From positions 92,081-130,544 of the forward strand of contig CANFKC010000008.1 in the NCBI GenBank assembly GCA_947447265.1: 38,464 nucleotides of DNA. Reading direction: 5' to 3'. Within the stretch, counting starts at the first letter, position 1. Each line of letters starts with the position of its first letter. The stretch comes from Chitinophagaceae bacterium. Lineage in GTDB: Bacteria > Bacteroidota > Bacteroidia > Chitinophagales > Chitinophagaceae. Shown one piece after another: positions 16,358-27,215 of the stretch. The notes beneath the pieces were generated by a model. That model was not told the origin of the DNA, made no database searches, and saw nothing but the letters and a program-made list of their open reading frames with translations. Position numbers and translations under genes: made by a program.

Positions 16358-16777
16358 ATGCAGCCAGGCTTCACCATTACAACAGCAGCTAAAGTAGTTA
16401 TCAGGTTCAATTTTTATAAGGAAGATGCCCCGGTAACGGTTGCTGCTTTTGCAGCGGCATTACCTTTTACCCGCACCTTCTTTCATGCCCGCGTTTCCGG
16501 CCAGGAAATATGGATAGATAATGCGCCCCGCCTGGATATTATACAGGAGAACGCTTCAGTTTTTACCGAGCCGGGAGAAGTTGTTATAGGACCAGTAAGT
16601 GCACCGAGAAATAAGACTGCGGGCTTTATGGGTATATTTTACGGAGAAGGTAAATTGCTGGACTGTGGTAATATTTTTGCAAAGGTGCACCCTGAAGATG
16701 CTGGTGTATTCCGTGAACTGGGGGAATCTATCTGGAAGAAAGGAGAGCAGGAACTGACCTTTGAATTGATGCCCTAA
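16358..16777 (+). CDS. DUF3830-like protein (cyclophilin-like fold)
   Basis: The 139-residue product from the ATG at 16358 (MQPGFTITTAAKVVIRF) resembles DUF3830. Matching features are DAPVTVAAFAAALPF, then FHARVSGQEIWID, a segment FTEPGEVVIGPV, IFYGEGKLLDCGNIFAKV, and the ending IWKKGEQELTFEL. Such proteins are predicted to have a cyclophilin-like barrel; their biological role is not established. A TTG seven codons upstream is in frame but lies only nine bases beyond the preceding terminator. The TAA stop overlaps the stop codon of the convergent ABC transporter gene by two bases, with no terminator between them. Confidence 0.75.
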   Translation: MQPGFTITTAAKVVIRFNFYKEDAPVTVAAFAAALPFTRTFFHARVSGQEIWIDNAPRLDIIQENASVFTEPGEVVIGPVSAPRNKTAGFMGIFYGEGKLLDCGNIFAKVHPEDAGVFRELGESIWKKGEQELTFELMP

Positions 16778-18534
16778 GCTACTGCTACTTTCTCAACCGC
16801 TGTGTAGAGGTTATAGTAGGCCCCTTGTTGCTGTAACAGCGATGCATGGCTGCCGCGTTCTATAATATTGCCATGGTCCATAACCAATATCTCATTCGCT
16901 TTGCGGGTGGTACTTAAGCGGTGCGCTATTATAATAGATGTACGCCCTTTGATAAGGGTATCAATGGCATGTTGTATCAGTTGTTCGCTCTCGCTATCGA
17001 CTGACGATGTAGCTTCATCTAAAATAAGAATGGATGGATTATACAGTAATGCTCGAGCGAAAGAAAGTAGCTGGCGCTGACCCTGCGATAGCGAATTGCC
17101 ACGCTCCATTACTTCAAAATTGTAACCACCTGGCAGGCGCATTATAAAATCGTGGATGCCCAGCATCTTAGCTACTTCTTCCACTTTTTCAAGTGGTATT
17201 TCACTATTGCGCAGGGTGATGTTATCTGCAATGGAACCACTGAATAAAAACACATCCTGCAGCACTATCCCGATGTGGTTGCGCAAATTGTAAATGTCGT
17301 ATTCATTCAGGTTGCGACCATCAATTAATATCTGTCCGCCCTCAATTTCATATTGTCTGTTCAGTATGCTGATGAGTGACGATTTACCCGCACCGGTATG
17401 GCCTACAACGGCCATTGTTTTACCAGCTTCCAGCTTAAAAGAAACGCGTTTCAGCACGGGCACACCCGGCTTATAACTGAACTCAACATCTTTAAATTCT
17501 ACATTGCCATTAATGGACGCTACCTGCAAGCTGCCATTATTTTTAAGATGTTCATCACTATCTAAAATAGCGAATACGCGCTCGCCGGCAATAACACCCA
17601 TTTGCAATACATTGAACTTATCCGCCATCATGCGCAATGGCCGAAACAACTGGTTTATGTAGAGTACAAATGCAATAATTACACCGGGCAATATAGCATG
17701 GTGCAGTATCCTTACCGACCCGTACCAAACCAGCAGACCAAGCGAGAGCGCCAGCACAATTTCAACTACGGGAAAGAAAACCGAATAAGCAAAAATACCT
17801 TTAATATTGGCATCCCGGTGTTCTTTATTGATCTCGTTAAATTTCTCGATCTCACTTTTTTCAGCCGCAAAAACCTGCACAATATACATGCCGGTTAAAT
17901 GCTCTTGTACAAAGGCATTGAGGGCAGACACGGCATTGCGTACGCGCTGAAAAGATTTGTTCACACTTTCTTTAAAAATGTACGTTGCCACAATAAGAAT
18001 TGGGAATACAGAAAGGCAGACAAGCGTAAGCCAGACATCAGTAAACAGCATCACTATAATGATGGAAACAATGGTCATTATATCAGCGACAATGGAAATG
18101 ATGCCTTCGGAAAAAACGTCGTTTACCGATTCCAGATCGTTGATGGTTCGGGTAGTCAATGTGCCGATAGCGGTTTTATCGTAAAAGCTGATATCCTGGT
18201 TCAGTATCTTTTTAAATACAGCTTTTCTAATGTCATTTACTACAGTTTGGCCCAGCCAGTTTATGCGGTACATGAACCAAAAGCGCAGTAGGTTTTCTAC
18301 CAGTAAAATGCCCAATTGAATAACAGAAATAAGTATCAGCCCATTCAGTAAGTTGCCCGCAATATAGGTATCGACAGAGCGCTGAATTAACATCGGCCTT
18401 ATTGGTGAAGTAAGGGCCAACAGAATAGAAAGGGACATGGAGAAGAGCAGCGTCTTTTTATAGGGCGCTGTATACGAGAATAGCCGCCTGAGCAAGCCTA
18501 CATCTACAAGTTTCTTCTTGGGTTGTTTGTCCAT
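16774..18534 (-). CDS. ABC exporter, fused permease and ATPase (MsbA/MdlB type)
   Basis: The 586-residue product has an N-terminal transmembrane domain with six hydrophobic segments (about 20-305) and a nucleotide-binding domain (about 345-580). The ATPase motifs are complete: Walker A GHTGAGKSS, Q-loop IVLQDVFLF, signature LSQGQRQLLSFARAL, Walker B ILILDEATSSVDS, and the H-loop in IIAHRLST. It should work as a homo- or heterodimeric half-transporter in the inner membrane, exporting lipids, drugs or peptides; the substrate cannot be read from the sequence. It follows prfB on the same strand after 111 bases that contain three copies of a 21-bp repeat. Its stop codon overlaps that of the convergent DUF3830 gene. 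Confidence 0.95.
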   Translation of the reverse strand: MDKQPKKKLVDVGLLRRLFSYTAPYKKTLLFSMSLSILLALTSPIRPMLIQRSVDTYIAGNLLNGLILISVIQLGILLVENLLRFWFMYRINWLGQTVVNDIRKAVFKKILNQDISFYDKTAIGTLTTRTINDLESVNDVFSEGIISIVADIMTIVSIIIVMLFTDVWLTLVCLSVFPILIVATYIFKESVNKSFQRVRNAVSALNAFVQEHLTGMYIVQVFAAEKSEIEKFNEINKEHRDANIKGIFAYSVFFPVVEIVLALSLGLLVWYGSVRILHHAILPGVIIAFVLYINQLFRPLRMMADKFNVLQMGVIAGERVFAILDSDEHLKNNGSLQVASINGNVEFKDVEFSYKPGVPVLKRVSFKLEAGKTMAVVGHTGAGKSSLISILNRQYEIEGGQILIDGRNLNEYDIYNLRNHIGIVLQDVFLFSGSIADNITLRNSEIPLEKVEEVAKMLGIHDFIMRLPGGYNFEVMERGNSLSQGQRQLLSFARALLYNPSILILDEATSSVDSESEQLIQHAIDTLIKGRTSIIIAHRLSTTRKANEILVMDHGNIIERGSHASLLQQQGAYYNLYTAVEKVAVA

Positions 18535-18576
18535 TTATTTGTTTGGCTGTGCTGTTTTTTTATGCTGTCGATCAGC

Positions 18577-18639
18577 CTTTTGGAATTTGTTATTTTACTC
18601 TTGGAATTTGGATTTTTACTTTTGGAATTTTACCCTTAG
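18577..18639. repeat. Three tandem copies of a 21-bp repeat (consensus begins CTTTTGGAATTTG)
   Basis: Units start at 18577, 18598 and 18619. The first two share CTYTTGGAATTTG followed by an AT-rich half ending in TTTTA, and the third matches through CTTTTGGAATTT before diverging. The 21-bp period is two helical turns. The repeat fills the gap between prfB and the ABC exporter gene. Confidence 0.7.
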
Positions 18640-18645
18640 AATTCC

Positions 18646-19734
18646 CTAATCCGTTTCTTTTTCGCTCATCAAATAGGCTTTAATAAAATCATCCAGCTCG
18701 CCATCCATTACCGGGCCTACATTGCCTACTTCATAGTCGGTACGGTGGTCTTTTATCATTTTGTAAGGATGGAAAACATAAGAACGGATCTGTGATCCCC
18801 ATTCAATTTTCTTCTTAGATGAGTTGGTGGCGTTGAGCACTTCCTGGCGCTTACGCAGCTCCTCTTCATACAACTGACTTTTCAGCATGGTCATTGCCTT
18901 TTCGCGGTTCTCGCCTTGCGTACGCGCTATCTGGCACTCTACAATTATGCCGGAAGGGATGTGCTTCAGTCGCACCGCTGTTTCCACCTTGTTCACATTC
19001 TGGCCACCAGAGCCCCCTGAACGGAAAAACGCCCACTCCACATCTGCCGGACTTACCTGTATATCAATAGTATCATCAATAAGCGGGTACACAAATACCG
19101 AAGCGAATGATGTGTGCCTTCGCGCATTAGAATCGAATGGTGAGATACGCACCAACCGATGCACCCCGCTTTCTGCTTTCAGCAAACCGTAAGCGAAAGC
19201 TCCATCAAATTCCAGTGTTGCCTGCTTTATGCCGGCACCGTCCCCATACTGCACATCTACCTCGCTTATTTTCCAGCCCTGCCTTTCGCCATACATACGG
19301 TACATGCGCAGCAGCATTTCTGCCCAGTCCTGACTTTCCGTTCCACCGGCACCGCTGTTTATCACCAATATACCCGGCATTTCATCCTCTGGTTTATCCA
19401 GTGTGCTCTTGAATTCCAGTTCGTCAATTTCTTTGCTGGCCTTTTTGTGCGCCTCGGTTACTTCTTCCTCGGTTGCTTCGCCTTCTTTCCAGAAGTCGAA
19501 CAGCACAGCAGCATCTTCTACTGAATCTCTGGTAGTATTATAAAGGTCAGTCCAGTATTTATCTATTTTAATTTCTTTGAGTATGGCAGTCGCACGGGCA
19601 TTATCATCCCAGAATCCGGGCGATAAGGTCATTTGCCTGTCGTTTTCCAGCTTTGCCAAACGGTCTTCAATGCGCAGGAAGCGATGCAGTGTTTGCACCT
19701 TATCCCGCATGTCCTTCAGTTGTTCCTGTGTCAT
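18646..19734 (-). CDS. prfB: Peptide chain release factor 2
   Basis: RF2 recognises UGA and UAA stop codons and triggers peptide release on the ribosome. The 362-residue product has the helical N-terminal domain, the codon-recognition motif [15 protein letters not shown], and the catalytic GGQ loop in [18 protein letters not shown]. It ends with the family's [20 protein letters not shown] region. The start is the ATG at 19734 ([13 protein letters not shown]). A longer in-frame reading from 19770 would begin upstream of the predicted promoter. Many bacteria control prfB with a programmed +1 frameshift near codon 25. Here the corresponding codons read HRFLRIEDR in one uninterrupted frame with no UGA, so that autoregulation is absent. 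Length is close to the 365 residues of E. coli RF2. Confidence 0.97.
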   Translation of the reverse strand: MTQEQLKDMRDKVQTLHRFLRIEDRLAKLENDRQMTLSPGFWDDNARATAILKEIKIDKYWTDLYNTTRDSVEDAAVLFDFWKEGEATEEEVTEAHKKASKEIDELEFKSTLDKPEDEMPGILVINSGAGGTESQDWAEMLLRMYRMYGERQGWKISEVDVQYGDGAGIKQATLEFDGAFAYGLLKAESGVHRLVRISPFDSNARRHTSFASVFVYPLIDDTIDIQVSPADVEWAFFRSGGSGGQNVNKVETAVRLKHIPSGIIVECQIARTQGENREKAMTMLKSQLYEEELRKRQEVLNATNSSKKKIEWGSQIRSYVFHPYKMIKDHRTDYEVGNVGPVMDGELDDFIKAYLMSEKETD

Positions 19735-19742
19735 TGCGGGTG

Positions 19743-19750
19743 CAAAGGTA
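19743..19750 (-). promoter_or_regulatory. prfB promoter -7 box
   Basis: On the minus strand the sequence is TACCTTTG, a full match to TAnnTTTG, with TTTG at 19768-19771 giving a 17-base spacer. Transcription should begin near 19736, leaving a leader of only about two bases before the ATG. This also decides the start codon. Confidence 0.6.
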
Positions 19751-19908
19751 AGTACAATAAAGCCAAACAAACCGCCATTAAGGGTCCAAATAGAGGGTAA
19801 TAATGCGGTATGCCTACCCCAATAAGGGTGTTTTTTACATAAAAGAGAAAATTTAACTATTGAGGAACCTAATAATTTTTGAACTTGCAGCCCGTTACAA
19901 CCTACACT

Positions 19909-22326
19909 ATGAACAAATTTCTTCTTTCTTTTTCTTTCTTATTGGCTATCTCGTCGGTGTGTTTTGCGCTACCCCCAGCGAAAATTACAGGCTCAGTCAG
20001 AGATGCCGCACACAATGGTTTGCCTGCTTTTGCAGTTGAGTTGCTTAACGCCACAGACAGTAGCCTGATAAAGGCTGCCATAACCGAAGGCGATGGACAC
20101 TTTGAGTTGCAATGCGCCGGAGGCAGTTTTTTGTTGCGTTGCAACCGGGAAGGGTACAAAATGTGCTACAGTGCGCTGTTTAGAGTGGCTACTTCATCAA
20201 ATTACACTGCGCCCGATCTGGTTCTCGAAAAGGAAGTGGCTAAGCTTAAGGAAGTTACGGTAACCTCAAAGAAACCTATGATAGAGGTTAAGGCCGACAA
20301 GATGGTGTTCAATGTAGAAAGCAGCATTAATGCTACCGGTAGTAACGCACTGGAATTACTACAGAAGAGCCCCGGAGTTACCGTTGATAATAATGAGAAC
20401 ATCAGCCTGAAAGGAAAGACGGGTGTAAAAGTTTACATTGATGGCAAAATGACCCAACTGGATAGCAAGGAGCTCGCGGCCTATCTGAAAAACATTAACA
20501 GCAATGATATTGAGGCGATAGAAATGATCAGTAACCCCAGCGCAAAGTATGACGCCAGCGGTAATGCAGGTGTCATCAACTTCCGCCTTAAGAAAAATAA
20601 AAAATTGGGAACGAACGGCAGCGCCAGTGCAACCTATATTTTAGGTATGACGCCAAAGGCCAACGGCTCGGTAAACCTTAACTACAGGAATAAGAAGGTA
20701 AACCTCTTCGGTAATTTTGTGGCTGACGCCGGCAAGCGCGAAGGACACCTGGATCTGGACAGAATACAAAACGATACCAGCTATCTGCAAAAGAGCACCC
20801 AGTGGACCGACAAGCGCACTGTAAGTCTGAAAGCAGGGGCCGATTATTTTATGACCAGTACCCAAACATTTGGGGCGCTGGTAACGACAAATGTAAGCGA
20901 CCAGTTTTCAACCAGCGAGAGCAACACTTACATTTATGATAAGAGCGGGAATTTTGTTAAACAGCTCCATGCCAATAACGATGTGCCGGGCAGCCGTACC
21001 AACAATAATATGAACCTCAATTACCGCTATGCTGACACCATGGGCAGGCAATTGAACATAGATGCCGATTACGGTATTTTCCGAGGAAGGGGTAAGGGCT
21101 GGCAGCCCAATTATTACCTGAATGGCAATAAGGCTTTGCTATACCAGGTTATTAACGAAAGCTATACCCCAACCAACATTGATATATATACCGCAAAGGC
21201 TGATTGGGAGCAACGTTTGGGAAAAGGTACGCTGGGTCTTGGAGGTAAAATAGCTTATGTTACAACCGCCAATACCTTCGATTTTTTTAACGTAGTGAAC
21301 GACGAGCCGGTAAAAGTGCTTTCCCGCAGTAATTCATTTAAGTATACCGAAAATGTGAATGCGGCCTATGCCAACTACAATAATAACCTTACTAAGAAAC
21401 TGAGCCTGCAGGCCGGGCTGAGGTTAGAAAATACCGCGAGCAAGGGCGAACTGACAAGGGCTGATGGTATAAAGCAGACCGATGATACTGTGAAGCGAAG
21501 TTACACTGATTTGTTCCCGAGTGCGGCGCTCACCTATAATGCGAATAAGAATAACAGTTTCAGCCTGACCTACAGCAGGAGGATTGACCGCCCTACTTAC
21601 CAGGATCTTAATCCGTTTGAAAGCAAGATAGACGAACTTACCTACCAGAAAGGTAATGCCTTTTTAAGGCCTCAATACACCAATACAGTTGAGCTTACCC
21701 ATTCATTTATGAGTGCGCTGAATACCACCATAGGGTACAGCAGGGTTACCGACTACGCGACCGAAATAACCGATACTGTTTTAAATGCCAGTTATTTGCA
21801 GGCACGCAATCTCGCCACACAGCAGATATTCAGCGCGAACATCGGTGCCGGAATTCCATTCGCCAAATGGTGGACGGGTTATGTAAATGTTTGGTTTAAC
21901 TACATGATACTGGACGGCAAAATTGGCACCAATACTGTGCGCCAGGAACTACCTATGTACGGCGCCTACATGCAGCATAGCTTCAGCCTGCGCAAGAACT
22001 ACAGCATTGAAGTAAGCGGCTGGTATAATGGCCCGTCGGTATGGGGCGCTACCTGGAAGGTAAAACCAATGGGTAGCCTCGACCTCGGTGCACAAAAGCA
22101 ATTCTGGAATAAAAATGCCACAATTAAATTAAGCATTACCGATGCGTTCTGGACATCTTACTGGCGCTCAGAAAATCACTTTGGAGGACTTGATGTTGTT
22201 GGTAGTGGTAAAGACGAAAGCCGCACCTTGCGGTTAAGTTTCAGCTATCGCTTTGGCAGCAGCCAGGTTGCCGCGGCAAGAGAAAGGCGCACCGGCCTCG
22301 AGGCAGAGAAAGGAAGAATAAGGTAG
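19909..22326 (+). CDS. Outer membrane beta-barrel protein, TonB-receptor-like (CarboxypepD_reg, plug, OMP_b-brl)
   Basis: The 805-residue product from the ATG at 19909 begins with a signal peptide ([20 protein letters not shown]). Residues about 25-105 are a CarboxypepD_reg-like domain ([20 protein letters not shown]). Residues about 115-225 resemble a plug domain, with [20 protein letters not shown] and [20 protein letters not shown]. The rest is a beta-barrel of the OMP_b-brl type, including [20 protein letters not shown] and ending in [12 protein letters not shown] plus a short charged tail rather than a terminal aromatic. Proteins of this kind sit in the outer membrane and are related to SusC-type receptors, but they usually stand without a SusD partner, as here. 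The substrate is unknown. The gene is transcribed alone, divergently from prfB. Confidence 0.92.
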   Translation: MNKFLLSFSFLLAISSVCFALPPAKITGSVRDAAHNGLPAFAVELLNATDSSLIKAAITEGDGHFELQCAGGSFLLRCNREGYKMCYSALFRVATSSNYTAPDLVLEKEVAKLKEVTVTSKKPMIEVKADKMVFNVESSINATGSNALELLQKSPGVTVDNNENISLKGKTGVKVYIDGKMTQLDSKELAAYLKNINSNDIEAIEMISNPSAKYDASGNAGVINFRLKKNKKLGTNGSASATYILGMTPKANGSVNLNYRNKKVNLFGNFVADAGKREGHLDLDRIQNDTSYLQKSTQWTDKRTVSLKAGADYFMTSTQTFGALVTTNVSDQFSTSESNTYIYDKSGNFVKQLHANNDVPGSRTNNNMNLNYRYADTMGRQLNIDADYGIFRGRGKGWQPNYYLNGNKALLYQVINESYTPTNIDIYTAKADWEQRLGKGTLGLGGKIAYVTTANTFDFFNVVNDEPVKVLSRSNSFKYTENVNAAYANYNNNLTKKLSLQAGLRLENTASKGELTRADGIKQTDDTVKRSYTDLFPSAALTYNANKNNSFSLTYSRRIDRPTYQDLNPFESKIDELTYQKGNAFLRPQYTNTVELTHSFMSALNTTIGYSRVTDYATEITDTVLNASYLQARNLATQQIFSANIGAGIPFAKWWTGYVNVWFNYMILDGKIGTNTVRQELPMYGAYMQHSFSLRKNYSIEVSGWYNGPSVWGATWKVKPMGSLDLGAQKQFWNKNATIKLSITDAFWTSYWRSENHFGGLDVVGSGKDESRTLRLSFSYRFGSSQVAAARERRTGLEAEKGRIR

Positions 22327-22508
22327 TCGGCATTTAGCAGTTGGCAGTCCCTCGGTTTTGGATATTTTTTTATTGCTGTTTTTAGTGAGTTCTAAAATGT
22401 GTGAAGACTGACACATGAACTTCTGATCTCCCTAAACATATCTGTGACTTTGCGCAACTTTGCGAACACTCTGCGTGCTTTGCGTTGATATCCTCTAGAA
22501 AAGCTCCA
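22327..22508. other. Intergenic spacer with CTTTGCG repeats
   Basis: Between two convergent genes lie several copies of the short motif CTTTGCG or a close variant (22448-22494). A low-complexity piece, GGCATTTAGCAGTTGGCAGT, follows the outer membrane protein gene (from 22330). The motif recurs at 25793-25811 and 34549-34577. No hairpin terminator is obvious. Confidence 0.5.
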
Positions 22509-23513
22509 TTAGCAATCGCAGTATTGCTCCTTATATTTTTTCATTGTCGCCAGCCGCTCTGAAAGATAGTTTGGTCCCCAGAATGTGTTGGACCAGTCGT
22601 CGTGGTTTTCGTATTGGAAACCCAGGTAAAACAGTAACAATGCAAAGCCAAGGGAGGGCACTGCTTTTAACTCTGCATCACTAATGTACCTTCGTTCCCT
22701 GTAACCGGCTACGACGGTGTTAAAGGAAGCACTAGATTCCTCCGCCGTAATTTTCTTCATGCTGAACCAAAGGAAGAAATAAACGTGAATCGATGCCAGA
22801 TCGTTCGCAAGGTATCCTTTACCGGCAAAGTCAAAATCGAACACGGTGAAATTGTTCTCTGTATCGAAAAAGAAGTTTTTCGGGAAGTAATCGTAATGGC
22901 AATAACCAGTGCTTAGTGCGGCAGTATCGAAACTATTCAATTGTTCAGCAACGGCTGCCGATGCTTCGGTTAACCACTGGTATTCGGCGTCTTTTTTGTA
23001 TTCAGCAAAAATGCCTTCAAGTATTTTCAGTGGTCGTTCAAGAGTAGTATAGATATTGTATTCCTGCCTTGTATATTTAAGGTCGACAGAAGCAGTGGCA
23101 TTGTGAATTGCAGCCATTTCACGGCCAACTATTGCCAGCATTTCTGGCGTAAGGTCATTAGTTGCCTTGCCGGCTGCGTAACTGGTAACGACACCATAAC
23201 GTGCGCCTTCGGGCGCATGGAATTGCTGCACATATTCACCGCTCAAATCGGCAATAGGGTAGGCGACTTTACAGTTGTCTGTTGTAAGAATATTCAGCAG
23301 CTCCACCTCTCCCTTCACTTCCTCCAGCGTGCGATGCACCGACCTGTATATTTTTAGAATGTACTTAGTGGACTCGGTATGCAAAACATAAGTATCGCTA
23401 ACGCCATGCAGCAGTAATGTACATTTGGTTAATGGTAGGCCATATTGCTGTTTAACGTATTCATATAATGCCCCACTAGACAAAGTAGAGTACTGCGTAG
23501 GAAAGAATTGCAT
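22509..23513 (-). CDS. Phosphotransferase of the APH / homoserine kinase-like family
   Basis: The 334-residue product has an N-lobe with a nucleotide-binding lysine in TKYILKIYRS and the acidic HRTLEEVKGEVELL. The catalytic loop reads YCHYDYFPKNFFF, the HxDxxxxN motif of aminoglycoside/choline-type kinases, and the metal-binding segment reads TVFDFDFAGKGYLANDLA. These residues predict an active small-molecule kinase in the cytoplasm. The family includes type II homoserine kinase, choline kinase and aminoglycoside kinases; sequence alone does not separate them here and there is no operon partner. The start ATG follows a near-match -7 box (TAAATTCG at 23518-23525). It is convergent with the outer membrane protein gene. 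Confidence 0.87.
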   Translation of the reverse strand: MQFFPTQYSTLSSGALYEYVKQQYGLPLTKCTLLLHGVSDTYVLHTESTKYILKIYRSVHRTLEEVKGEVELLNILTTDNCKVAYPIADLSGEYVQQFHAPEGARYGVVTSYAAGKATNDLTPEMLAIVGREMAAIHNATASVDLKYTRQEYNIYTTLERPLKILEGIFAEYKKDAEYQWLTEASAAVAEQLNSFDTAALSTGYCHYDYFPKNFFFDTENNFTVFDFDFAGKGYLANDLASIHVYFFLWFSMKKITAEESSASFNTVVAGYRERRYISDAELKAVPSLGFALLLFYLGFQYENHDDWSNTFWGPNYLSERLATMKKYKEQYCDC

Positions 23514-23591
23514 GGTGCGAATTTAGGGGAAATAGGGTATTGATCATAAAAGGATTGCTAGTGGCTGTTTTGAGATTTCCCTCACACCCCA

Positions 23592-24128
23592 CTATACAAA
23601 TAATCTTACAACCAGCATGGGCAGCCCAACCGCAACCGCAAAACCGTATATCGCATCGAGCCAGAACATCGAGCCCAGCGCGCCGAGGTAGATGAGACCG
23701 ATGATGGGCATCACAAATATTTTGGTGATCAGGGGTGTTTCAGGTTCGTTAATATGCTCCCATAACGATTTGGCATCGCCCGTGCTGGGGAAAGCATGCA
23801 TGGCAATGGAAATGCCCAGGTATAGCAACAGGTAATCAAGCGGGTAGGCGGCACCGAATTTATATTGCAGTGCTGCAGGGAATGCAATAATAAAGCCCAG
23901 TATAGTGTTCAGGAAGAACGGACCGATGCTTATCATGGTAGCCTGCAGATTTGTAGCAGGTTTTTCATGCAGCACATAACCCATAGGGTTTTCGGTCCTG
24001 AAGTAAACTACCTCAAAAACGGGCACCTTATACAGACGGCAAAACAACTGGTGTGCCAGCTCATGTACGATAACGCCGGGGAAAGTAATGATACTGATAA
24101 TTATGCCAATGCCGGGTGCGAAAAACAT
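23592..24128 (-). CDS. Integral membrane zinc metalloprotease, M50-like
   Basis: The 178-residue product is almost entirely membrane-embedded. The zinc motif HELAH is at residues 22-26 inside the first hydrophobic segment. A later PSTGD segment (about residue 118) is a candidate for the aspartate that completes the metal site in site-2-type proteases. Four to five membrane segments are visible. It is shorter than typical M50 site-2 proteases and has no PDZ domain. It starts 12 bases after the stop of the zinc-ribbon/TPR protein gene, so the two are very likely co-transcribed. Substrate unknown; a DUF3267-type assignment is an alternative. Confidence 0.78.
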   Translation of the reverse strand: MFFAPGIGIIISIITFPGVIVHELAHQLFCRLYKVPVFEVVYFRTENPMGYVLHEKPATNLQATMISIGPFFLNTILGFIIAFPAALQYKFGAAYPLDYLLLYLGISIAMHAFPSTGDAKSLWEHINEPETPLITKIFVMPIIGLIYLGALGSMFWLDAIYGFAVAVGLPMLVVRLFV

Positions 24129-24140
24129 AGTGGTGTGGTT

Positions 24141-25199
24141 TTAATTGTAAGGTGCATTTCCGTTAATAACCGAATCCATTCTTTTGTAAATCATTTGCTC
24201 GCTGTCGTCAATTGTTTTTATCTGTGCGAGCAACGTTTTAGCTTTTGCGTTGTCGCCTGCTGACTGCGCCAGCACGGCATCTATTTCCAGGCAGCCGATA
24301 TTTCCGGGTGCAATGGTGGCTATTTCTTTACGATATGCCGCAGCCTTTGTGAAGTTTTTCCGAACTAATTCTATTCGTGCTTTTAGAAAAATAGCATTTA
24401 CATTTTCCCTGTTTAACTGAAGTATTTTATCGCAGTATGCCAGTCCTTCATCAAACAACTTTAAATGCCTGTCTGTAGCAGCCATAAGTTGCAATGCCGC
24501 ATAGTGTGTCGGGCTAACTAACAGTATTCTATTCAGTATTAGCTTGCAGCTATCAAAATTCTGCCAGTCATAAAAACGATCGGCTATCCTGTATTCCGAC
24601 ATTAATTTTGTATCGATATCGATAGCAGAACTATCCACTTCCTGAAACAGCCTGAGCAACCCGGCTGAATTATCTTTGGATGCGGCTTCAAGCCTGTCGC
24701 CGATAGTAGTGTCGTTAGCGAGCATTGCAGATACAAAATTCATTGCAGTGCGCGCTTCAGTTTCCAGGTCTTCGTCTATGTCAACATTTACTCCGTTTAT
24801 CTCGGTAAACATTTGCCTGGCTACGTCCACATCAAAATTGTAGGCTGCGGCTATGAACATGCTGGCTTTGCCATTATTAAAAGCGGGGGCATTCTGAAGT
24901 ACTGTTTTAAGGTGGTTTTGCGCGGTAAAATACTTGTGCGCTTTCATGGCATTCTGCGCCTTGCCAAATTCTATTGCGGTATGTATATAAGGGGGGATTC
25001 TTATTATGGATAGCGCCATTACCAGCAGTATAATGGCGCCAAAGCCATATATCCATTTGGGTATGGGATATTTAATAAAGTTATTGCGGCAGTTGGCGCA
25101 AAATGGGTTGGGGTATCCTTCAAGAGCCGGTTCCTGCCTGCAGTTGCTGCATATCTGCTGGTCAGGCTGGGTTGGGGATACATCATGGTTGTCATCCAT
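24141..25199 (-). CDS. Zinc-ribbon, single-TM, TPR-repeat protein
   Basis: The 352-residue product begins with a small zinc ribbon: Cys17, Cys20, Cys34 and Cys37 (CSNC and CANC). A transmembrane segment follows at about residues 50-70 (WIYGFGAIILLVMALSII). The rest is helical with TPR-like units, such as FDSCKLILNRILLVSPTHYA, AYCDKILQLNRENVNAIFLK and FTKAAAYRKEIATIAPGNIG. The ribbon should face the cytoplasm and the TPR region the periplasm, by the arrangement of charges. Zinc-ribbon-plus-TM arrangements are common in rhomboid- and protease-linked proteins. The tight linkage to the M50-like protease gene downstream suggests an adaptor or substrate-presenting partner. That role is inference. 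Confidence 0.8.
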   Translation of the reverse strand: MDDNHDVSPTQPDQQICSNCRQEPALEGYPNPFCANCRNNFIKYPIPKWIYGFGAIILLVMALSIIRIPPYIHTAIEFGKAQNAMKAHKYFTAQNHLKTVLQNAPAFNNGKASMFIAAAYNFDVDVARQMFTEINGVNVDIDEDLETEARTAMNFVSAMLANDTTIGDRLEAASKDNSAGLLRLFQEVDSSAIDIDTKLMSEYRIADRFYDWQNFDSCKLILNRILLVSPTHYAALQLMAATDRHLKLFDEGLAYCDKILQLNRENVNAIFLKARIELVRKNFTKAAAYRKEIATIAPGNIGCLEIDAVLAQSAGDNAKAKTLLAQIKTIDDSEQMIYKRMDSVINGNAPYN

Positions 25200-25293
25200 A
25201 AAGAAAGGTGTTGGGCTTCAATTAAATTAATGGATTTGGTTTTATAAAACGAAGTAAATGTAGTATATATTCTGTATGTTTTATATTACCCAT

Positions 25294-25322
25294 AAAAAAT
25301 GCCCACCTTCCGGTGAGCATTT
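25294..25322 (-). terminator. Terminator of the eno / ftsB-like operon
   Basis: On the minus strand AAATGCTCACC pairs with GGTGGGCATTT around GGAA, with one mismatch, and the stem runs into TTTTTTAT. It lies 21 bases after the ftsB-like stop codon. Confidence 0.85.
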
Positions 25323-25342
25323 CGAAAAAATATTAGTCAGGC

Positions 25343-25636
25343 TTATTTCCCGCCATTGTCTATCACATAAACATCTTCATTATCCTGCTTCATGCGGTAA
25401 TTTTCACGCGCATACTGCTCCAGTTTTTTAGTGTCGTGCAGCAGGGCATTACGTTCATCATCCATCTTCGCCACTTCTGAATTCAGGTAGGCGATGTTGG
25501 CTTTAATAGCGTCCAGGTCTTTCTGTTTGTCGTGTAGCGAAAACCAATCATTCTGATCAAAGAATGAGCACCACACTACAAAGGCCAGGCCCGTAATGAA
25601 GTATTTGTTGGTAATGACTTTTAAAACCTTTTTCAT
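25343..25636 (-). CDS. FtsB/DivIC-like septum formation initiator
   Basis: The 97-residue product from the ATG at 25636 (MKKVLKVITNKYFITGLAFV) has a single transmembrane segment (about residues 10-25). A coiled coil follows (about 35-75: LDAIKANIAYLNSEVAKMDD and onward), and then the family ending KLEQYARENYRMKQDNEDVYVI. This is the bitopic architecture of FtsB/DivIC, which bridges FtsL and the FtsQ complex at the division septum. The longer in-frame reading from 25714 has no signal logic and is rejected. It follows enolase on the same strand after 183 bases, an adjacency also seen in other bacteria, and ends at a shared terminator. Confidence 0.88.
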   Translation of the reverse strand: MKKVLKVITNKYFITGLAFVVWCSFFDQNDWFSLHDKQKDLDAIKANIAYLNSEVAKMDDERNALLHDTKKLEQYARENYRMKQDNEDVYVIDNGGK

Positions 25637-25819
25637 ACAGTAACATTTATACCTAAAATGAGAAGCTCGCGCAAGGGAGCAAAAGCGCAATTTCCAATTA
25701 GCAATCCAAATCAAGATTTCAAAGGCGCATCATGTTGTTTACACGGCATTTGCGCCTCTTAAAACTTGTAGTAATTAATAACCTGTGCTTGCGACTTTGC
25801 GTCTTTGCGTAAGGCTAAT

Positions 25820-27139
<1,320 letters not shown>

Positions 27140-27215
27140 TTATACGTCAATAGGGGTAAATATTAAATAAAATTGCTGGTTAATTATTGTGAACCGGCAG
27201 TGAAGCGCCGGTCTG

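Noticed and set aside
19735-19770. Upstream in-frame extension of prfB
   Set aside because: It would start upstream of the predicted promoter and adds residues absent from RF2 proteins.
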